DNA from: Carpediemonas membranifera
Taxonomy: Eukaryota; Fornicata
Direction of reading: 5' to 3'
Assembly: GCA_019828565.1 (NCBI GenBank)
Contig: JAHDYR010000006.1
Coordinates: 124,001 to 188,000, forward strand
DNA: 64,000 bases
A program made the position numbers and the translations under genes. The notes under the pieces were generated by a model. That model saw nothing but the letters and a program-made list of their open reading frames with translations, was not told where the DNA came from and searched no databases. Below, one piece after another: positions 37,448 to 48,000 of this stretch; the first letter of the stretch is position 1; every line of letters begins with the position of its first letter.

Positions 37448-38293
37448 TTACCTGCTGAAGAAATGCAGGTTCCGGGGCATTTCCTCGCCAGGCACCCTTG
37501 GATGCTCAGCCCACCATGCCCGCTCCTCTTCGCTGATGAGACCGAAGTTGAGGTCGTCGTGCTCATAACCCTTGACCTCAACGTCAAAGCCGAACCTGCC
37601 AAAGAACGTCTCTGGTTCCTCAATAGCAGCATCAGTGCGGGGGGGAGCTGCCCACTTGGACCACTCAGTCAGGAGGGGCTGGCCTGACTCGGCAGTCATG
37701 TATGCGTTGTTGAACACATCGCCAACAACCTTGGAGCCCGGGGCGGAGAGAGTCTCGATGGCTTGGAGCAGGCGGACCTGGTCGGTGGGCGGGATGTACA
37801 TCAGAAGGCCTTCGAGTATCCAGAGAGTCGGCTGTGATGCGTCAAAGCCGCCGTTGGTCAGTGCTGTGGGCCATATCGTCTCGGGAGAAGCAAGGTCGGC
37901 CGCAACCTCGATAACTTGAGGTCGAGGCTCAAGAATAGTCTTCCTAAAGTCAATTACGTCGGGAAGGTCAACATTGAAGACGCGGACTCCCTCTAAGAGG
38001 CGGTGGGAGCGGGAGTCCCCACCGCAGCCAAAGACTACAACTTGACGGCAACCACCGGCAGATACTGCTTCAACGGCAAAGTTGTCGAACGCTTTGGTTC
38101 TAATTGCGACGTAGTCAGCGAGAATGTTCACAGTGGTGCCCACCTGGGTTGCGATGGCCTCCATGAACTCCTTCCCGAAGTCTCCAGCAAACGCCTGGGC
38201 ATATGGATCCTGGAATAGAGCCTTATCGCCCTTTGCATGCTCTAGATACCTTCCGTATGCGATATACTGGGCTGTTTTCCCGAATTTGTCCAT
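37448..38293 (-). CDS. SAM-dependent O-methyltransferase, leucine-carboxyl-methyltransferase (PPM) family
   Basis: 281 residues. YIAYGRYLEHAKGDKALFQDPYAQAFAGDFG at the N-terminus, RTKAFDNFAVEAVSAGGCRQVVVFGCGGDSRSHRL around the SAM-binding loop, NVDLPDVIDFRKTIL, and WILEGLLMYIPPTDQVRLLQAI are the hallmarks of the bacterial TIGR00027-type PPM methyltransferases. The eukaryotic PP2A methyltransferase LCMT1 is a distant relative. The similarity pattern (LEGLLMYL, short loops) is closer to the bacterial group, which suggests acquisition by lateral transfer. Substrate unknown; no signal peptide. Codon use matches the neighbours, so any transfer is old. Confidence 0.8.
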   Translation of the reverse strand: MDKFGKTAQYIAYGRYLEHAKGDKALFQDPYAQAFAGDFGKEFMEAIATQVGTTVNILADYVAIRTKAFDNFAVEAVSAGGCRQVVVFGCGGDSRSHRLLEGVRVFNVDLPDVIDFRKTILEPRPQVIEVAADLASPETIWPTALTNGGFDASQPTLWILEGLLMYIPPTDQVRLLQAIETLSAPGSKVVGDVFNNAYMTAESGQPLLTEWSKWAAPPRTDAAIEEPETFFGRFGFDVEVKGYEHDDLNFGLISEEERAWWAEHPRVPGEEMPRNLHFFSR

Positions 38294-38489
38294 GTGTGCT
38301 TTTTGATGAAATCTGAGATTCTCTGACTGCCGCGGACCACCCAGAACCCCTCGATCAGACTATTGAACGCCGGAGAAAACAGGATGAGGACAACACGTCT
38401 CCGCTGGGCCGATTCGGCCCAGCGGCAGCGTTTCTCCTTAACCTGCACGAAACACAACCGGAACACTGCCGATCTCGCTCCCTGGAGGA

Positions 38490-39986
38490 ATGTATCACAA
38501 TCGTGGAGCACAAATGGTTGGCGATTACCGACTAGAACGCACTTTGGGGAAAGGATCGTTTGCCAAGGTCAAGCAAGCCGTGCATTCCAAGACAGGCGAG
38601 CGCGTCGCCATCAAAATCATCTCCACGAAGGATGCGAATCACCATGCGTTACGTAGGATCAAAACTGAGATATCTGTTCTTCGCCTGCTCAGTCATCCTA
38701 ACGTGATCCAGCTCAAGGAGGTCTTCGCCTCCGAATCCCGCATCTTTCTCGTGATGGAGCTCGTCAGTGGGGGCGAGCTGCTCGACAGACTGGCTGTAGA
38801 CCGTGTATTCCCTGTAGATGTGGCTAGGAAGTACATGATCCAGCTGCTGTCCGCCATCGACCATTGCCACAAGAAGGGCATCGTCCACCGTGACCTGAAG
38901 CCCGAGAACATCCTGCTGGACGAGCACGGCAACGCCAAGGTCTCGGACTTTGGTCTGTCAGCGCTGTACGAGCAAGGCTTCAGGGCCACAGTCCTCGCCA
39001 CTGCATGCGGGTCGCCCCACTACGTCGCCCCCGAGGTGGTCTCCAGAGGAACGTACGACGGCCGTGCCGCCGACATCTGGTCCATGGGCGTGCTGCTCTT
39101 CGTGATGCTGACGGGCACGGTCCCCTTCTCGGCCCAGAACATCAAGGCCCTCTTCACGAAGATCAAGGGCGGGTCATTCGTCATTCCAGACCACGTTCCG
39201 GCCGACGCCCGGTCCCTAATCGAGCGTCTCATCGTTGTCAACCCTGCCGATCGTGCCACCATGGAGGAGGTCGCTGCCCACCCATTCTTGCATGGGAAAC
39301 TCGGGGTCCTGCAGCCGACAGCTCCTGTGGTCCCAGAGATGGGTGACGGTTCATTGTCGCGTGTGATTGTGACAGATCATGTCATGGACGCCGTCCTTAG
39401 CTTGCTCGGGTCCGAGGACAAGGGCGCCAGCCTACCCTCGCTCAACGCGTTCGATCTGATGGGTATGTGTGGTATCATTGGATCAGATAGCACGATGCTT
39501 GATGCTAGCAAGCTTGTTATGGTCACTGCAGGATCTGTGTGCGAAGCTATGCCTCTGGTCGTGAGTAAGATGACGGCCATGTTCGGCAAGGATGTCCGTT
39601 TTGTGCAGCTTACCCATCTAGGGAAGCTAAAGTGCACGGTTGACCTGCCCAACCTCATTACGGTCAGGTTCAACGTGCAGTTTTATAATACTGCCCCCAC
39701 GTTTACAATGGGTTTATTTATCAAGCAGCAGGGGCCTCGTCTCGAGTTCCTTCGCACTGCTTACGATGTGATTGCAGCGATCAGGGATGATTCGGCCGTT
39801 GAGACTCTGTCTAGCGACACCGAGAGCGAGGAGGGGGCCACACAGGCGACGGAGTTGATGTCGAGTGACACGGTGACAACCTCGGAGGGCATCGTTGAGA
39901 TCGACCACAGTCAGATCGCGGTGCTGAGTGAGGCGTCGTTTGCCCTCCCGCCGGACAGCTTCATTGACGTTGATGGCATTGATTGA
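38490..39986 (+). CDS. CIPK/SnRK3-like Ser/Thr protein kinase with a NAF-like motif
   Basis: 498 residues. A complete kinase domain starts near residue 12: GKGSFAKV glycine loop, VAIK (Lys42), HRDLKPENI catalytic loop, SDFGLSAL, the ACGSPHYVAPEV activation segment and WSMGVLLFVMLTGTVPF. These features are those of the AMPK/SnRK group. After the kinase, PSLNAFDLMGM reproduces the NAF/FISL core (NAF) by which plant CIPKs bind calcineurin-B-like Ca2+ sensors. A C-terminal domain (about 340-435, CEAMPLVVSKMTAMFG...FLRTAYDVIAAI) fits the KA1-like domain of CIPK/AMPK kinases. An acidic tail follows. It is likely to be calcium-linked if a CBL partner exists; the window holds no CBL gene, only a Ca2+ pump. 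Confidence 0.85.
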   Translation: MYHNRGAQMVGDYRLERTLGKGSFAKVKQAVHSKTGERVAIKIISTKDANHHALRRIKTEISVLRLLSHPNVIQLKEVFASESRIFLVMELVSGGELLDRLAVDRVFPVDVARKYMIQLLSAIDHCHKKGIVHRDLKPENILLDEHGNAKVSDFGLSALYEQGFRATVLATACGSPHYVAPEVVSRGTYDGRAADIWSMGVLLFVMLTGTVPFSAQNIKALFTKIKGGSFVIPDHVPADARSLIERLIVVNPADRATMEEVAAHPFLHGKLGVLQPTAPVVPEMGDGSLSRVIVTDHVMDAVLSLLGSEDKGASLPSLNAFDLMGMCGIIGSDSTMLDASKLVMVTAGSVCEAMPLVVSKMTAMFGKDVRFVQLTHLGKLKCTVDLPNLITVRFNVQFYNTAPTFTMGLFIKQQGPRLEFLRTAYDVIAAIRDDSAVETLSSDTESEEGATQATELMSSDTVTTSEGIVEIDHSQIAVLSEASFALPPDSFIDVDGID

Positions 39987-40675
39987 TGGGGCAATGATGG
40001 TGATTGGGCGATTGGATGTGTCGAAATGATTAGGGGTTTAAATTGTTTGTCGTTTGGGCATGATCTGATAGTCTCGAGAGAGTTGGAACTCAGGCGCGGT
40101 GGCTTAGCATGTCGACTTGCCATGCAGGGTCGACCCGACGGTGTGTTGATATCACATGCGTTCATCTCCCCTGGCTGGTCCCCCTAACAGTATTATCTTG
40201 GACCAGTCACTCGGCCTCAGAGGGAGTCCTTGCAGTGAGTGCAAGAACAACCCATGGATGGCAAGCAGCGGATGCAAGGCGAGACGACATGCCATCCGCA
40301 CGATCATGTAACCCGGACGATGAACTGGAGGAATGGCTGCTCCCAGGTGCCGCATCTGACATGGCGTCAGTGCTTCGATACACAAGTCACACACAGACAA
40401 ATGACACAAGTCGAACACGACCCAAGATGGTGTGCCTCGTGGTAGGCACCCGGAGCGGGCAAAGATGGAGAACGCTATCTTAAGGAGCGGCCAGGCGCAT
40501 ATGGCGAAGGAGGCAGACATGACGCGTGGTCTTTCGGTTCGTCATCGCATGAGGCTTGACCGGCACAGTCATTGGAGGACGTGCACGTTGGAGTGAATAA
40601 GCGAGTACAAGGCTGGTTGGACATCGCAATGGTCCAAGTCAGTCTCGGGTGACCGACTGTCGCGAGTCGTTCTCA
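39987..40675. other. Intergenic stretch upstream of RCC1-like copy 2
   Basis: About 690 bases. The last 185 (from 40491) belong to the duplicated segment shared with 6556. A tRNA-like box A string near 40094-40110 has no acceptor-stem partner. I see no other gene. Confidence 0.6.
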
Positions 40676-41614
40676 ATGACGATGGATGCTCAGGAGGCTC
40701 TTCAGCGGCTGGATGCCCACATCGCCTTGATTGATGCCGATATAGCTCAGCTGAACGGCATGATGCTTATCGACGAGGACATCGATGCCCGTATCGTGAG
40801 CCTGGACAGAACACGCGCTCGTCTCGCTGCAATGCGCTCTTCAGAGCCCAAGAGCGGCAGGGACATCCAACGCGATGCAATGATTGGCTTGCATTCCGTC
40901 ATTTCGCGCGACTATGTCGATTTGCCAGGCGATATTCCCACATGCGAGAGGCCTTCACCCACGAGTTCGGCGAGGAGCTTCCGGACGAAGACGCCAAACC
41001 CGAGCCAGTCACGACCAATGAGGTGGCCAGCGCGCTCATGGCCCTCGACCTCCACCATCGCAGCGCCATCTGCTTTGTCAATAGGATTGTCGCGTTTCTT
41101 TATCACGGCCGCCAGCTGTCCATGAACGTCGAGCTCGCGGATGGCGAGGACCTCCCGGTCGCCATGCACACGCTGAACCAGGGCGCGGTGTGGGCGTGTC
41201 TTGGGGGCGGCGGGGCCAACCCCGACCTCTGGGACAGGGTGCAGAAGAAGGCTCTGTCCGATGGAAAGAAGCAGTCACATATTCGTAGAAAGTTGCGTGC
41301 CGAGATGCATAACAAGATCTGCAAGGATCTCATCCCCAAGGGCCTCGCCCCAACAGCCAAGTACCTCTGGTTCCTCTGCCGCAAATTCTTCTTCTCGCTG
41401 AACGTCGCCGAGAAGGACGGCGAGAGCTATCAGTACACAGTGTACGACAGATGCTACCACCACCGCATGTACATGGGCCGACTCTTCATGCTCGACACGA
41501 TGCACCGCACCGCCCTCACCAGGGCTAGGATGCCCAGGGCCCTCGAGGTCTACAGCCACGAGATCACACACATCGCCAGGACACCCAAGGGTCTGTGGGG
41601 CTGGGGACAGAACG
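40491..41614 (+). repeat. Copy 2 of the ~1.1-kb near-identical duplicated segment
   Basis: Counterpart of 6556-7683. A 4-base deletion near 40938 (GATATTCCCACATGCG here, GATATTCTCACCCCCATGCG in copy 1) is the only length difference that I found; substitutions are few. Outside the segment the flanks are unrelated upstream and only distantly similar downstream. Confidence 0.9.
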
Positions 41615-42580
41615 GACATGGCCAGCTGGGTTCAGGTCATCTTGCTTCAACCCGACCCGCCTCACCTTTCCCGCCTGCCCAAGTGACGTGAGCATTTTCT
41701 TTACTTTGCGTCCGAGCCACCTAAGTTCGTCGAGCCAACCCACCTCACCATCACAGTCTGTCCCAAGGTCGCCGAGCTCGAGGCCAGCCTGCCCCCCTGG
41801 GAGAAGCATACGATGGTGACGGATGTGTCGATAGATATGTATCGGTCGTTCATACTCACCACAGTCGGCACTGTCATGGCGGGCGATGGTGCAAGTTGGT
41901 TTATTGGCTTTAACAATGATGTGGACGATCACGACTTCTACCCAATTGCCGTGCCCGCTGAATTTGTCCCAGATCACATCATGCAGGGTGACTGGACTGT
42001 CGTCCTCTCAATGGGCGATCGGCAGATGATCAGTGTATTGAACAAATGCGGCCAGCTGGGACTGGGGCACAAGCATGAGATGACTGGGTTCGAGGAACTG
42101 CCCTTCAGGGTCGACCGGATTATGGTATCCGATAGCAAGACCTTCAACGTATTCCTCAGTGGCCGCCAGCTGCACTTCGCTGGCGAAGTTCCCGCTCACA
42201 TCTTTCTGTCAGGCCTGCTGCCTGGATTCAACAAGGACGACAACTGTCTCACAGCATCTCCGCTCCGGTTCCCAGAGAGGGTCAGGCGGTTCTATTGTGA
42301 TCCTTTTGCACTTGTCTGGGTCATTGAGGGCCAGGCCCATGTTTGTCAGAGACGTGGTGTGCGTGTTACGTTCGTACGGTTCGGTATCTCTTTCGAGGCG
42401 ACTGCATTCATCGGCAAATCCTTCTGTGACCAGTCCGGCCAGTGGTTTGAGATGTCGACCGACTCGGATGAAGGGGGTGAGATGGTGGAGTGCGATGCGC
42501 CCGGGTTTATCGATGAAATCAGCATCGTCTACGTCGACCCGTGGACCGCGGGCGTGCGCGAAGAGACGAACGAACTGTAA
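40676..42580 (+). pseudogene. RCC1-like repeat protein, pseudogene copy 2
   Basis: The frame from the ATG at 40676 is broken near 40938 by a 4-base deletion relative to copy 1. The correct frame then continues to 41691 through WGWGQNGHGQLG, where it ends. A third segment (from about 41693 to 42580) carries clean RCC1-type sequence: FVEPTHLTITVCPKVAEL, NKCGQLGLGHKHEM, SGLLPGFNK, PLRFPERV, SGQWFEM. Between segments two and three, a stretch of about 85 bases contains a second, diverged copy of the motif ending TGCCCAAG/TGTCCCAAG, so a small tandem duplication or an unspliced intron is possible. The C-terminal half is better preserved than in copy 1, the N-terminal half worse. Confidence 0.7.
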
Positions 42581-42675
42581 AATGGACATTGACTCCAGCT
42601 TGAGTCGGGTCCCAGTCATTACCTGCGACAACGTGATCCATGTTCAGCGGACATGGGAAGAGAGGACAACCTGAG

Positions 42676-44379
42676 TCAATGACCAGCAACAGCCATAATC
42701 CATCCCCCCTCGTTCCTCAAAAGCCCCACAGCCGCGGGCCCGACCATCCTCAGAGTCCCGAGTCGCGCCGAGTCAGTCATAACCTGCACAAGGATCCCGA
42801 GATCATGCTCAGTCAGGCCAGCGTAGTCACAAGCGAGGTCCGTGGGGACGGCAACAAGTGCCGCGCCTGTTGTATCAGCGATCAGTGCCAGGTTGTACCC
42901 ATCCTGCAAGTCAGGGGGCCGACTGAGCCCCATCCGACGCATGAGTGCAGTAAACTGCGGGGTCGAGAGCCGGGTTGGGTCAAGGAAGGCCAAGTATCCA
43001 GCCGACACTGCCGCCCTGAGGGAGCCGTGGGCTGACCGGAGCTGGGCCACCGTCACGGCGTGGGGAGCGGTCAGTCTGATCGACTCAGCCAGCCCAGCGA
43101 TGGTAGACGGGGGTGATGTCTTCAGATGAAGCGTGTCGTTGATGATCACGCTCTGCCCAGCGCTCAGTGGCACAGAGGGCAGCACTTGGTCCACTGTAAA
43201 CTGTGGTATAATCCTAATAAATGAGTTGCGGTCAATGATGCAGTGGAGGCCGTCCAGGTCGACCCACAGGCGGACATCACCCACACGCACCATATCACAA
43301 GTCTTGGCGGCGTGTGCTAAGTCAGGTCCATATTCAACATCCGGGCGTGAGCCAATTCTTGGCAAATCTACTGTGGCGTATCGAATCTCGAGATTATGTC
43401 CTGCTCTTCCATTGACTAACACCGGCCCACCGCTCCACTCTGGCACAGTTACATCAGTCAACAAAAATCCACCCGGAGTTACTGAGTCGAGCACGACTCT
43501 GCCGACTACTCCACTAATGTATATGGGTTCTGGGACATGGCCGAAGGGGGCGTGGCCGAGAACAAGGGAGCGGAGCCTGATGTCGGTCTCTCTGAGCGAT
43601 TGGGCGATTGTTGGGTGGGTGCGGATGGCTGCGTGTATTGGCGCGAGGCTTCGTAGCGCTGCGTCGTCTGTTTCAGCCCATGGGACGTTTGCTCTCAGGG
43701 TGAGGGTTTCGCGGTCCAGGATGGCCAGCGCGACCCTCCGTCGACTGGGATTTGACACAATAACTTGCCCGTCAACTGTGCTGGCCGTAGCATTGGCTAT
43801 TCGAATGATATCGCCGGGCTTGCAGAGCGGAGCGAAAGAAGCTGTGGAGAAAATGTTCGCTTTGACAGTACCCGTCCCCCCACCGTCTCGTGCCATCTCC
43901 AGCTGCAGCCCAGCCATCATCTGCCGCTTGTCTCCGCCAGGCCTGTGGGAAACGATTACCTCGGTCACCACAGCGAGGATAGTAACGGATCCAATGGCCG
44001 TAGGAAGGTCGTCAAAGCTGTGACGGACAGACTGGAATGTGCCCAGTGCCTTTTTGCGGCCGCGTATGGTTGCCATGGTGATGGTGGGCTGGGTGCGGGG
44101 GTTTCTGACCTTTAACTGGAAATCCTGGACGGAGTTATTGGTCCTATCAAACAGTTCTTTCGTCCGTCGTTCTCTTTGGGACTTCAATAGTGTGGTTCTG
44201 CAGAAGTTGTGCAGTAACACTGCCTGGGAGCCTGTGAACTTGGTCACCTCGGGCAGTGTAGAGAATGGAAAGGCCCACGTGACTTCTACTGCAGCAAGCA
44301 GGTTCTCATTCACGCGTTCGTACTGCAGAGCTGTGATTGCTTGAACACATAGAACTCGATCAGGCCCGGAGCTGATCAT
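42676..44379 (-). CDS. POT1-like telomere-end-binding OB-fold protein (probable)
   Basis: 567 residues from the ATG at 44379; a second ATG at 44076 would remove the first 101. Around residues 130-225, SVTILAVVTEVIVSHRPGGD, GLQLEMARDGGG, VKANIFSTASFAPLCKPGDIIRIANATASTVDGQVIV matches the first OB fold of POT1 ('GVV-D...L-I-D...L-C-FF...-GDIIR-HR----YNGQ-QV'). A second beta-rich region (about 285-430) could be the second OB fold. POT1 binds the single-stranded telomere overhang. Not diagnostic: other single-stranded DNA-binding OB proteins share the fold. The rest is not recognised. Confidence 0.55.
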   Translation of the reverse strand: MISSGPDRVLCVQAITALQYERVNENLLAAVEVTWAFPFSTLPEVTKFTGSQAVLLHNFCRTTLLKSQRERRTKELFDRTNNSVQDFQLKVRNPRTQPTITMATIRGRKKALGTFQSVRHSFDDLPTAIGSVTILAVVTEVIVSHRPGGDKRQMMAGLQLEMARDGGGTGTVKANIFSTASFAPLCKPGDIIRIANATASTVDGQVIVSNPSRRRVALAILDRETLTLRANVPWAETDDAALRSLAPIHAAIRTHPTIAQSLRETDIRLRSLVLGHAPFGHVPEPIYISGVVGRVVLDSVTPGGFLLTDVTVPEWSGGPVLVNGRAGHNLEIRYATVDLPRIGSRPDVEYGPDLAHAAKTCDMVRVGDVRLWVDLDGLHCIIDRNSFIRIIPQFTVDQVLPSVPLSAGQSVIINDTLHLKTSPPSTIAGLAESIRLTAPHAVTVAQLRSAHGSLRAAVSAGYLAFLDPTRLSTPQFTALMRRMGLSRPPDLQDGYNLALIADTTGAALVAVPTDLACDYAGLTEHDLGILVQVMTDSARLGTLRMVGPAAVGLLRNEGGWIMAVAGH

Positions 44380-44552
44380 CGCTCGCTAAACATGCACGCC
44401 CGACTCAACCGACTGCAAGCATGACTCAGTGTCCTCGGCATCACCCGGGCGCCAGTAGGTCAACACATAGTCAGTATCATTTACTCCTCGAAGCAGACAT
44501 CCCGAGCTATTTCGGCTGTTTGATCGCATCCGGCAGGCCTCGCTCGAGGCCG

Positions 44553-44906
44553 TCACAGAAGCTTGAGCCGCTTGGTATAGGACCTGACCGTGTCTCTCAC
44601 GCCGATCACTGCGAGGGCACTGGGGATGTTCTCGGGCTGCTCGACCCAGAGATGGCTGAGCAGGGTCTCGTCGGCGGCGATTTTCGCAGCGAGGTTGCGC
44701 AGCTTCTCTTCAGTTGCGATTCCACAGACAACTGTGGTCATTCCCTCGTATTCGGCGGTGTACTGCGCCAGTAGGGGATGATCAGAGCCATGCTGTGCCC
44801 ACAGCGCGTTGGAAGCATGGGAGACCTGTGAGCAGATGGCTCCCATTGGCCAATCCAGATCTTTGCGAACAATCACCGCCTGAATAACGTCGGTACCTTC
44901 GCTCAT
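44553..44906 (-). CDS. PTRHD1: PTRHD1-like peptidyl-tRNA hydrolase 2 family protein
   Basis: 117 residues from the ATG at 44906; the frame upstream to 44978 starts only with GTG and overlaps the SMC2 promoter side. VIQAVIVRKDLDWPMGAICSQVSHASNALW is the N-terminal PTH2-fold strand and helix. GMTTVVCGIATEEKLRNLAAKI and LLSHLWVEQPENIPSALAVIGVRDTV is the diagnostic PTRHD1 ending (HKLWIEQPENIPT). The PTH2 fold hydrolyses peptidyl-tRNA or binds ubiquitin-like proteins; activity of PTRHD1 is not settled. It is divergently arranged with SMC2 with about 190 bases between start codons. Confidence 0.9.
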   Translation of the reverse strand: MSEGTDVIQAVIVRKDLDWPMGAICSQVSHASNALWAQHGSDHPLLAQYTAEYEGMTTVVCGIATEEKLRNLAAKIAADETLLSHLWVEQPENIPSALAVIGVRDTVRSYTKRLKLL

Positions 44907-45095
44907 TCGATGTTTGAGCTTTTTGCCTTTCTTCAAGGTTTCATCTCCGAGCGCTCGCCGACTTGGGTCGTAGAACACGCCGGCTGTGTGCGTCTGGATG
45001 ACTCCCGCCGTATACGGCTCAACCGCCCATCATTTCTTCTCTGGAGTCGAGTGCAGTCTTGCGCCAAAACCTCCCGCCGAGAATCTTCTGCGCCA

Positions 45096-48000
45096 ATGCA
45101 CCTGACAAAGGTGATTTTGGATGGCTTTAAGAGCTATTCTGAGCGAACGGAAGTGAAAGGCTTCGATCCGCAGTTCAACGCCATCACAGGCTTCAACGGC
45201 TCCGGAAAATCCAACATTCTCGATGGTATCTGCTTTGTGATGGGGCTTACGGACCACGGACGCATGCGTGTTACTAACTACCAGGAGCTGATCTACAAGT
45301 CCGGCGCCCAGCACGTCTCTAGCGCCTCGGTCACTCTTGTTTTTGGCGGTGATCCTACAACCTTCCCCCGGCCCTATCAGGACCGTGAAGAGCTCACTGT
45401 GACCAGGAAGACGATCCTCAGTGGTACCAGCAAGTACCTTATCAATGGAAAGAACGCCACTCAAAAGGCAGTCCACGATTTGTTCCAGAGCGTCGGCCTC
45501 AACGTCAACCAGCCCCAGTTCCTCGTGATGCAGGGCAAGATCGCCCAGATCCTCGGCATGAAACCCGATCAGATCATGCGTTTGATCGAGGAGGCGGCTG
45601 GCACTCGGATGTATGAGACCAAGAAGGCCGAGGTCCAGAAGGTCTTCTTCCAGAAGGAGAAGAAGATCGCTGAGATCGACCTACTCCTCAAGGAAGACAT
45701 TGAGCCCCGCCTAAAGCAGCTCAACGAGCAGCACGCCATGTATGAGCGTCAGAAGGAGGCCCGCGAGGAGCTTGGCGGCCTCAGGAAGCAAGTCGCCGTG
45801 CAGACCTTCCTTCACGCCCAGAAGAGCGCCGCAGACGCAGAGGAGAGCAGCGCCCAGGCAGCAGACAACGAGGCCCGTCTCCAAGAGCAGCTCGAGCGCC
45901 TCGAGACCGAATACGCAGAGGTCAGCGAACAGTTCGATGAACTCAGCAAGAACTCCGACAACGAGGCCATCCAGAAGGCACAGGCAAAGCTGAATAAGGC
46001 CAAGTCGGAGGCAGCGGCTGTCGCAGGTCGGCTCCAAGGTGTGGTCGCGAACGCCAAGGAGGCACAAGCGAACGCCGCTGAGAACGAGAAGAAGCTCGGT
46101 CAGCTCAAGGCGACCATTGCTTCCACCCGAGCCGAGCTCGAGAAGGCCGAGGCGGACAAGACATCGGCTGACACCCGACTCGAGGAGGCCCGGACCGCAT
46201 TGGCAGCAATCACGGCTGCCCGACGCGCCGCCTCTTCTGGTGTGATCATCCTTGAGGGCGGGCAGACCTGCACCAAGCCCCAGAGGATCGCCCAGCTCGG
46301 TACGATGGAAGCTGACACAGTCCAGGCTATGGGAGCGGTCCAGGACGAGGTCAGGCTGCTCCAGGATGCCGTAGAGGCCGCCCAAGAGGCCATGAACGCT
46401 GCTGAGGCAAGCAGAGCATCCAAACAGTCCGCTCTCGACGCAGCCCGCCGCGCCCTGACCGATTTCGAGGCCGAGCACGGCAACAGAGACGCCCTCTCCC
46501 GCCGTCTCGCGGATGTGACTCGGGACATTGACTCTGCTCGGGACAGGGCCAACTCGGCCACGGACGGCGACTCTCGGGACACGGTGCTCTTCTCATACCG
46601 CAAGCCCCGCAGCCCGTCATTTGACCCGACCAAGGTCCATGGTGCCCTTGCCGAGCTCGTGGAGGTGCTTGACGAGCACATAGCCGCAGTCGAGGCCTCA
46701 GGCGGCGCTCGTCTGTTCAACGTAGTCTCTGATAACTACGACACGGCCGAGACGCTGATCCGGGAGAAGTGCCTTGATCGCCGGACGACGTTCCTGCCCC
46801 TAGATCGGATCGGGGCCAAGAAGATCGACCCCCGACTGTCAGAGATCATCAACGAGAAATACGGCACACCTGCAGTCGACTCTATTTCCAAGTCGGCCAA
46901 GTCTGCCGGAATTCCGGAGAAGCAGTTCCGTAAGGTCGTGGGCCATATCTGGGGTGACGTCGTCATCTGCCACGACCAACACCTCGCTGCCGAGCTCGCA
47001 ATCAACCGCCACTGCAAGGACGTCCCCAAGAACGCCCAACGGCCCCGCACTGTCACGACTGACGGCCAGCTCTTCCACCCTGGCGGCACTATGACTGGCG
47101 GCCAGAGATCCAAGAAGAAGTCCGTCTTCCAGAACTTGGCGGCAATGAGGCGTCAGAGAGAGGTGTTGACCCGCCTCATGGACGAACTTGCTGAGCTCGA
47201 GGCTGAGCGGGAGCAGCTTGTGAAGCTTATTGACACCCACGCCGGGCTCCGGAGAAGTGTTGAGGACTTGACTCAGGATGACTTTGACTCGACGACTGCT
47301 GAGCTGACTCGGGCCAGGTCAACTCTGGCCAGACGCGAGGGCGAGGCGTCTGTGCTCGAGGGCCGGCTACAGTCCATCCAGGATGAGCTCCGCGCTCTCC
47401 AAGCGACGGGGGACGATGCCGAGTCTGGGGAGCTCGTATCCCAGCGCGAACAGGCCCTCAGCGTCGCTTCCAAGGCCCAGAAGAAGGCTGAGCGTCTCTT
47501 CATGGGTCTTACGAGCGAGCTTGCAGCCGCTGAGGACGAGCTCGCCTCCCTCGCCGCCTCTGTTGCTGACACGGACAAACAGATCGAGATCACGGCGTCC
47601 GAGGTTGCCGACCTCATGGCGACGAAGACCCGCCTCGACATCGACGTGAGCAAGGCACAGGAGGAGACTGCCGCCCTGCTCGACGAGGCCGCCTCAAGGG
47701 ACCAGGAGGTCGACTCCCTCGGCAAGACCCAGCGGAGACTGGGGAAGCAGGTCGGGCAGGTCAAGGCACAGCTCACGAACGCCGCCGAGTCCGCCAAGAC
47801 GGCTGCATCCAACGCGTCTATCACTGCGAAGGCTATGAGACAGGCAGAGGCAGCGCTGTCCAAGACCCGCACGAAGGTCCCGGAGGACGCCGAGGTCATG
47901 CCCGACTTCGCGGCTCTCCAGAAGCACCTCGGGTCACTAGAGGAGACTCTGGGGACGGAAATCGATCGGTCAGTGATTACTCGCAGCAAGACTGCCCAGG

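Noticed and set aside
40090-40160. tRNA-like sequence (box A-like TGGCTTAGCATG and a GCC-containing loop)
   Set aside because: No proper box B (GGTTCGANNCC) and no downstream partner for the putative GCGCGG acceptor strand.
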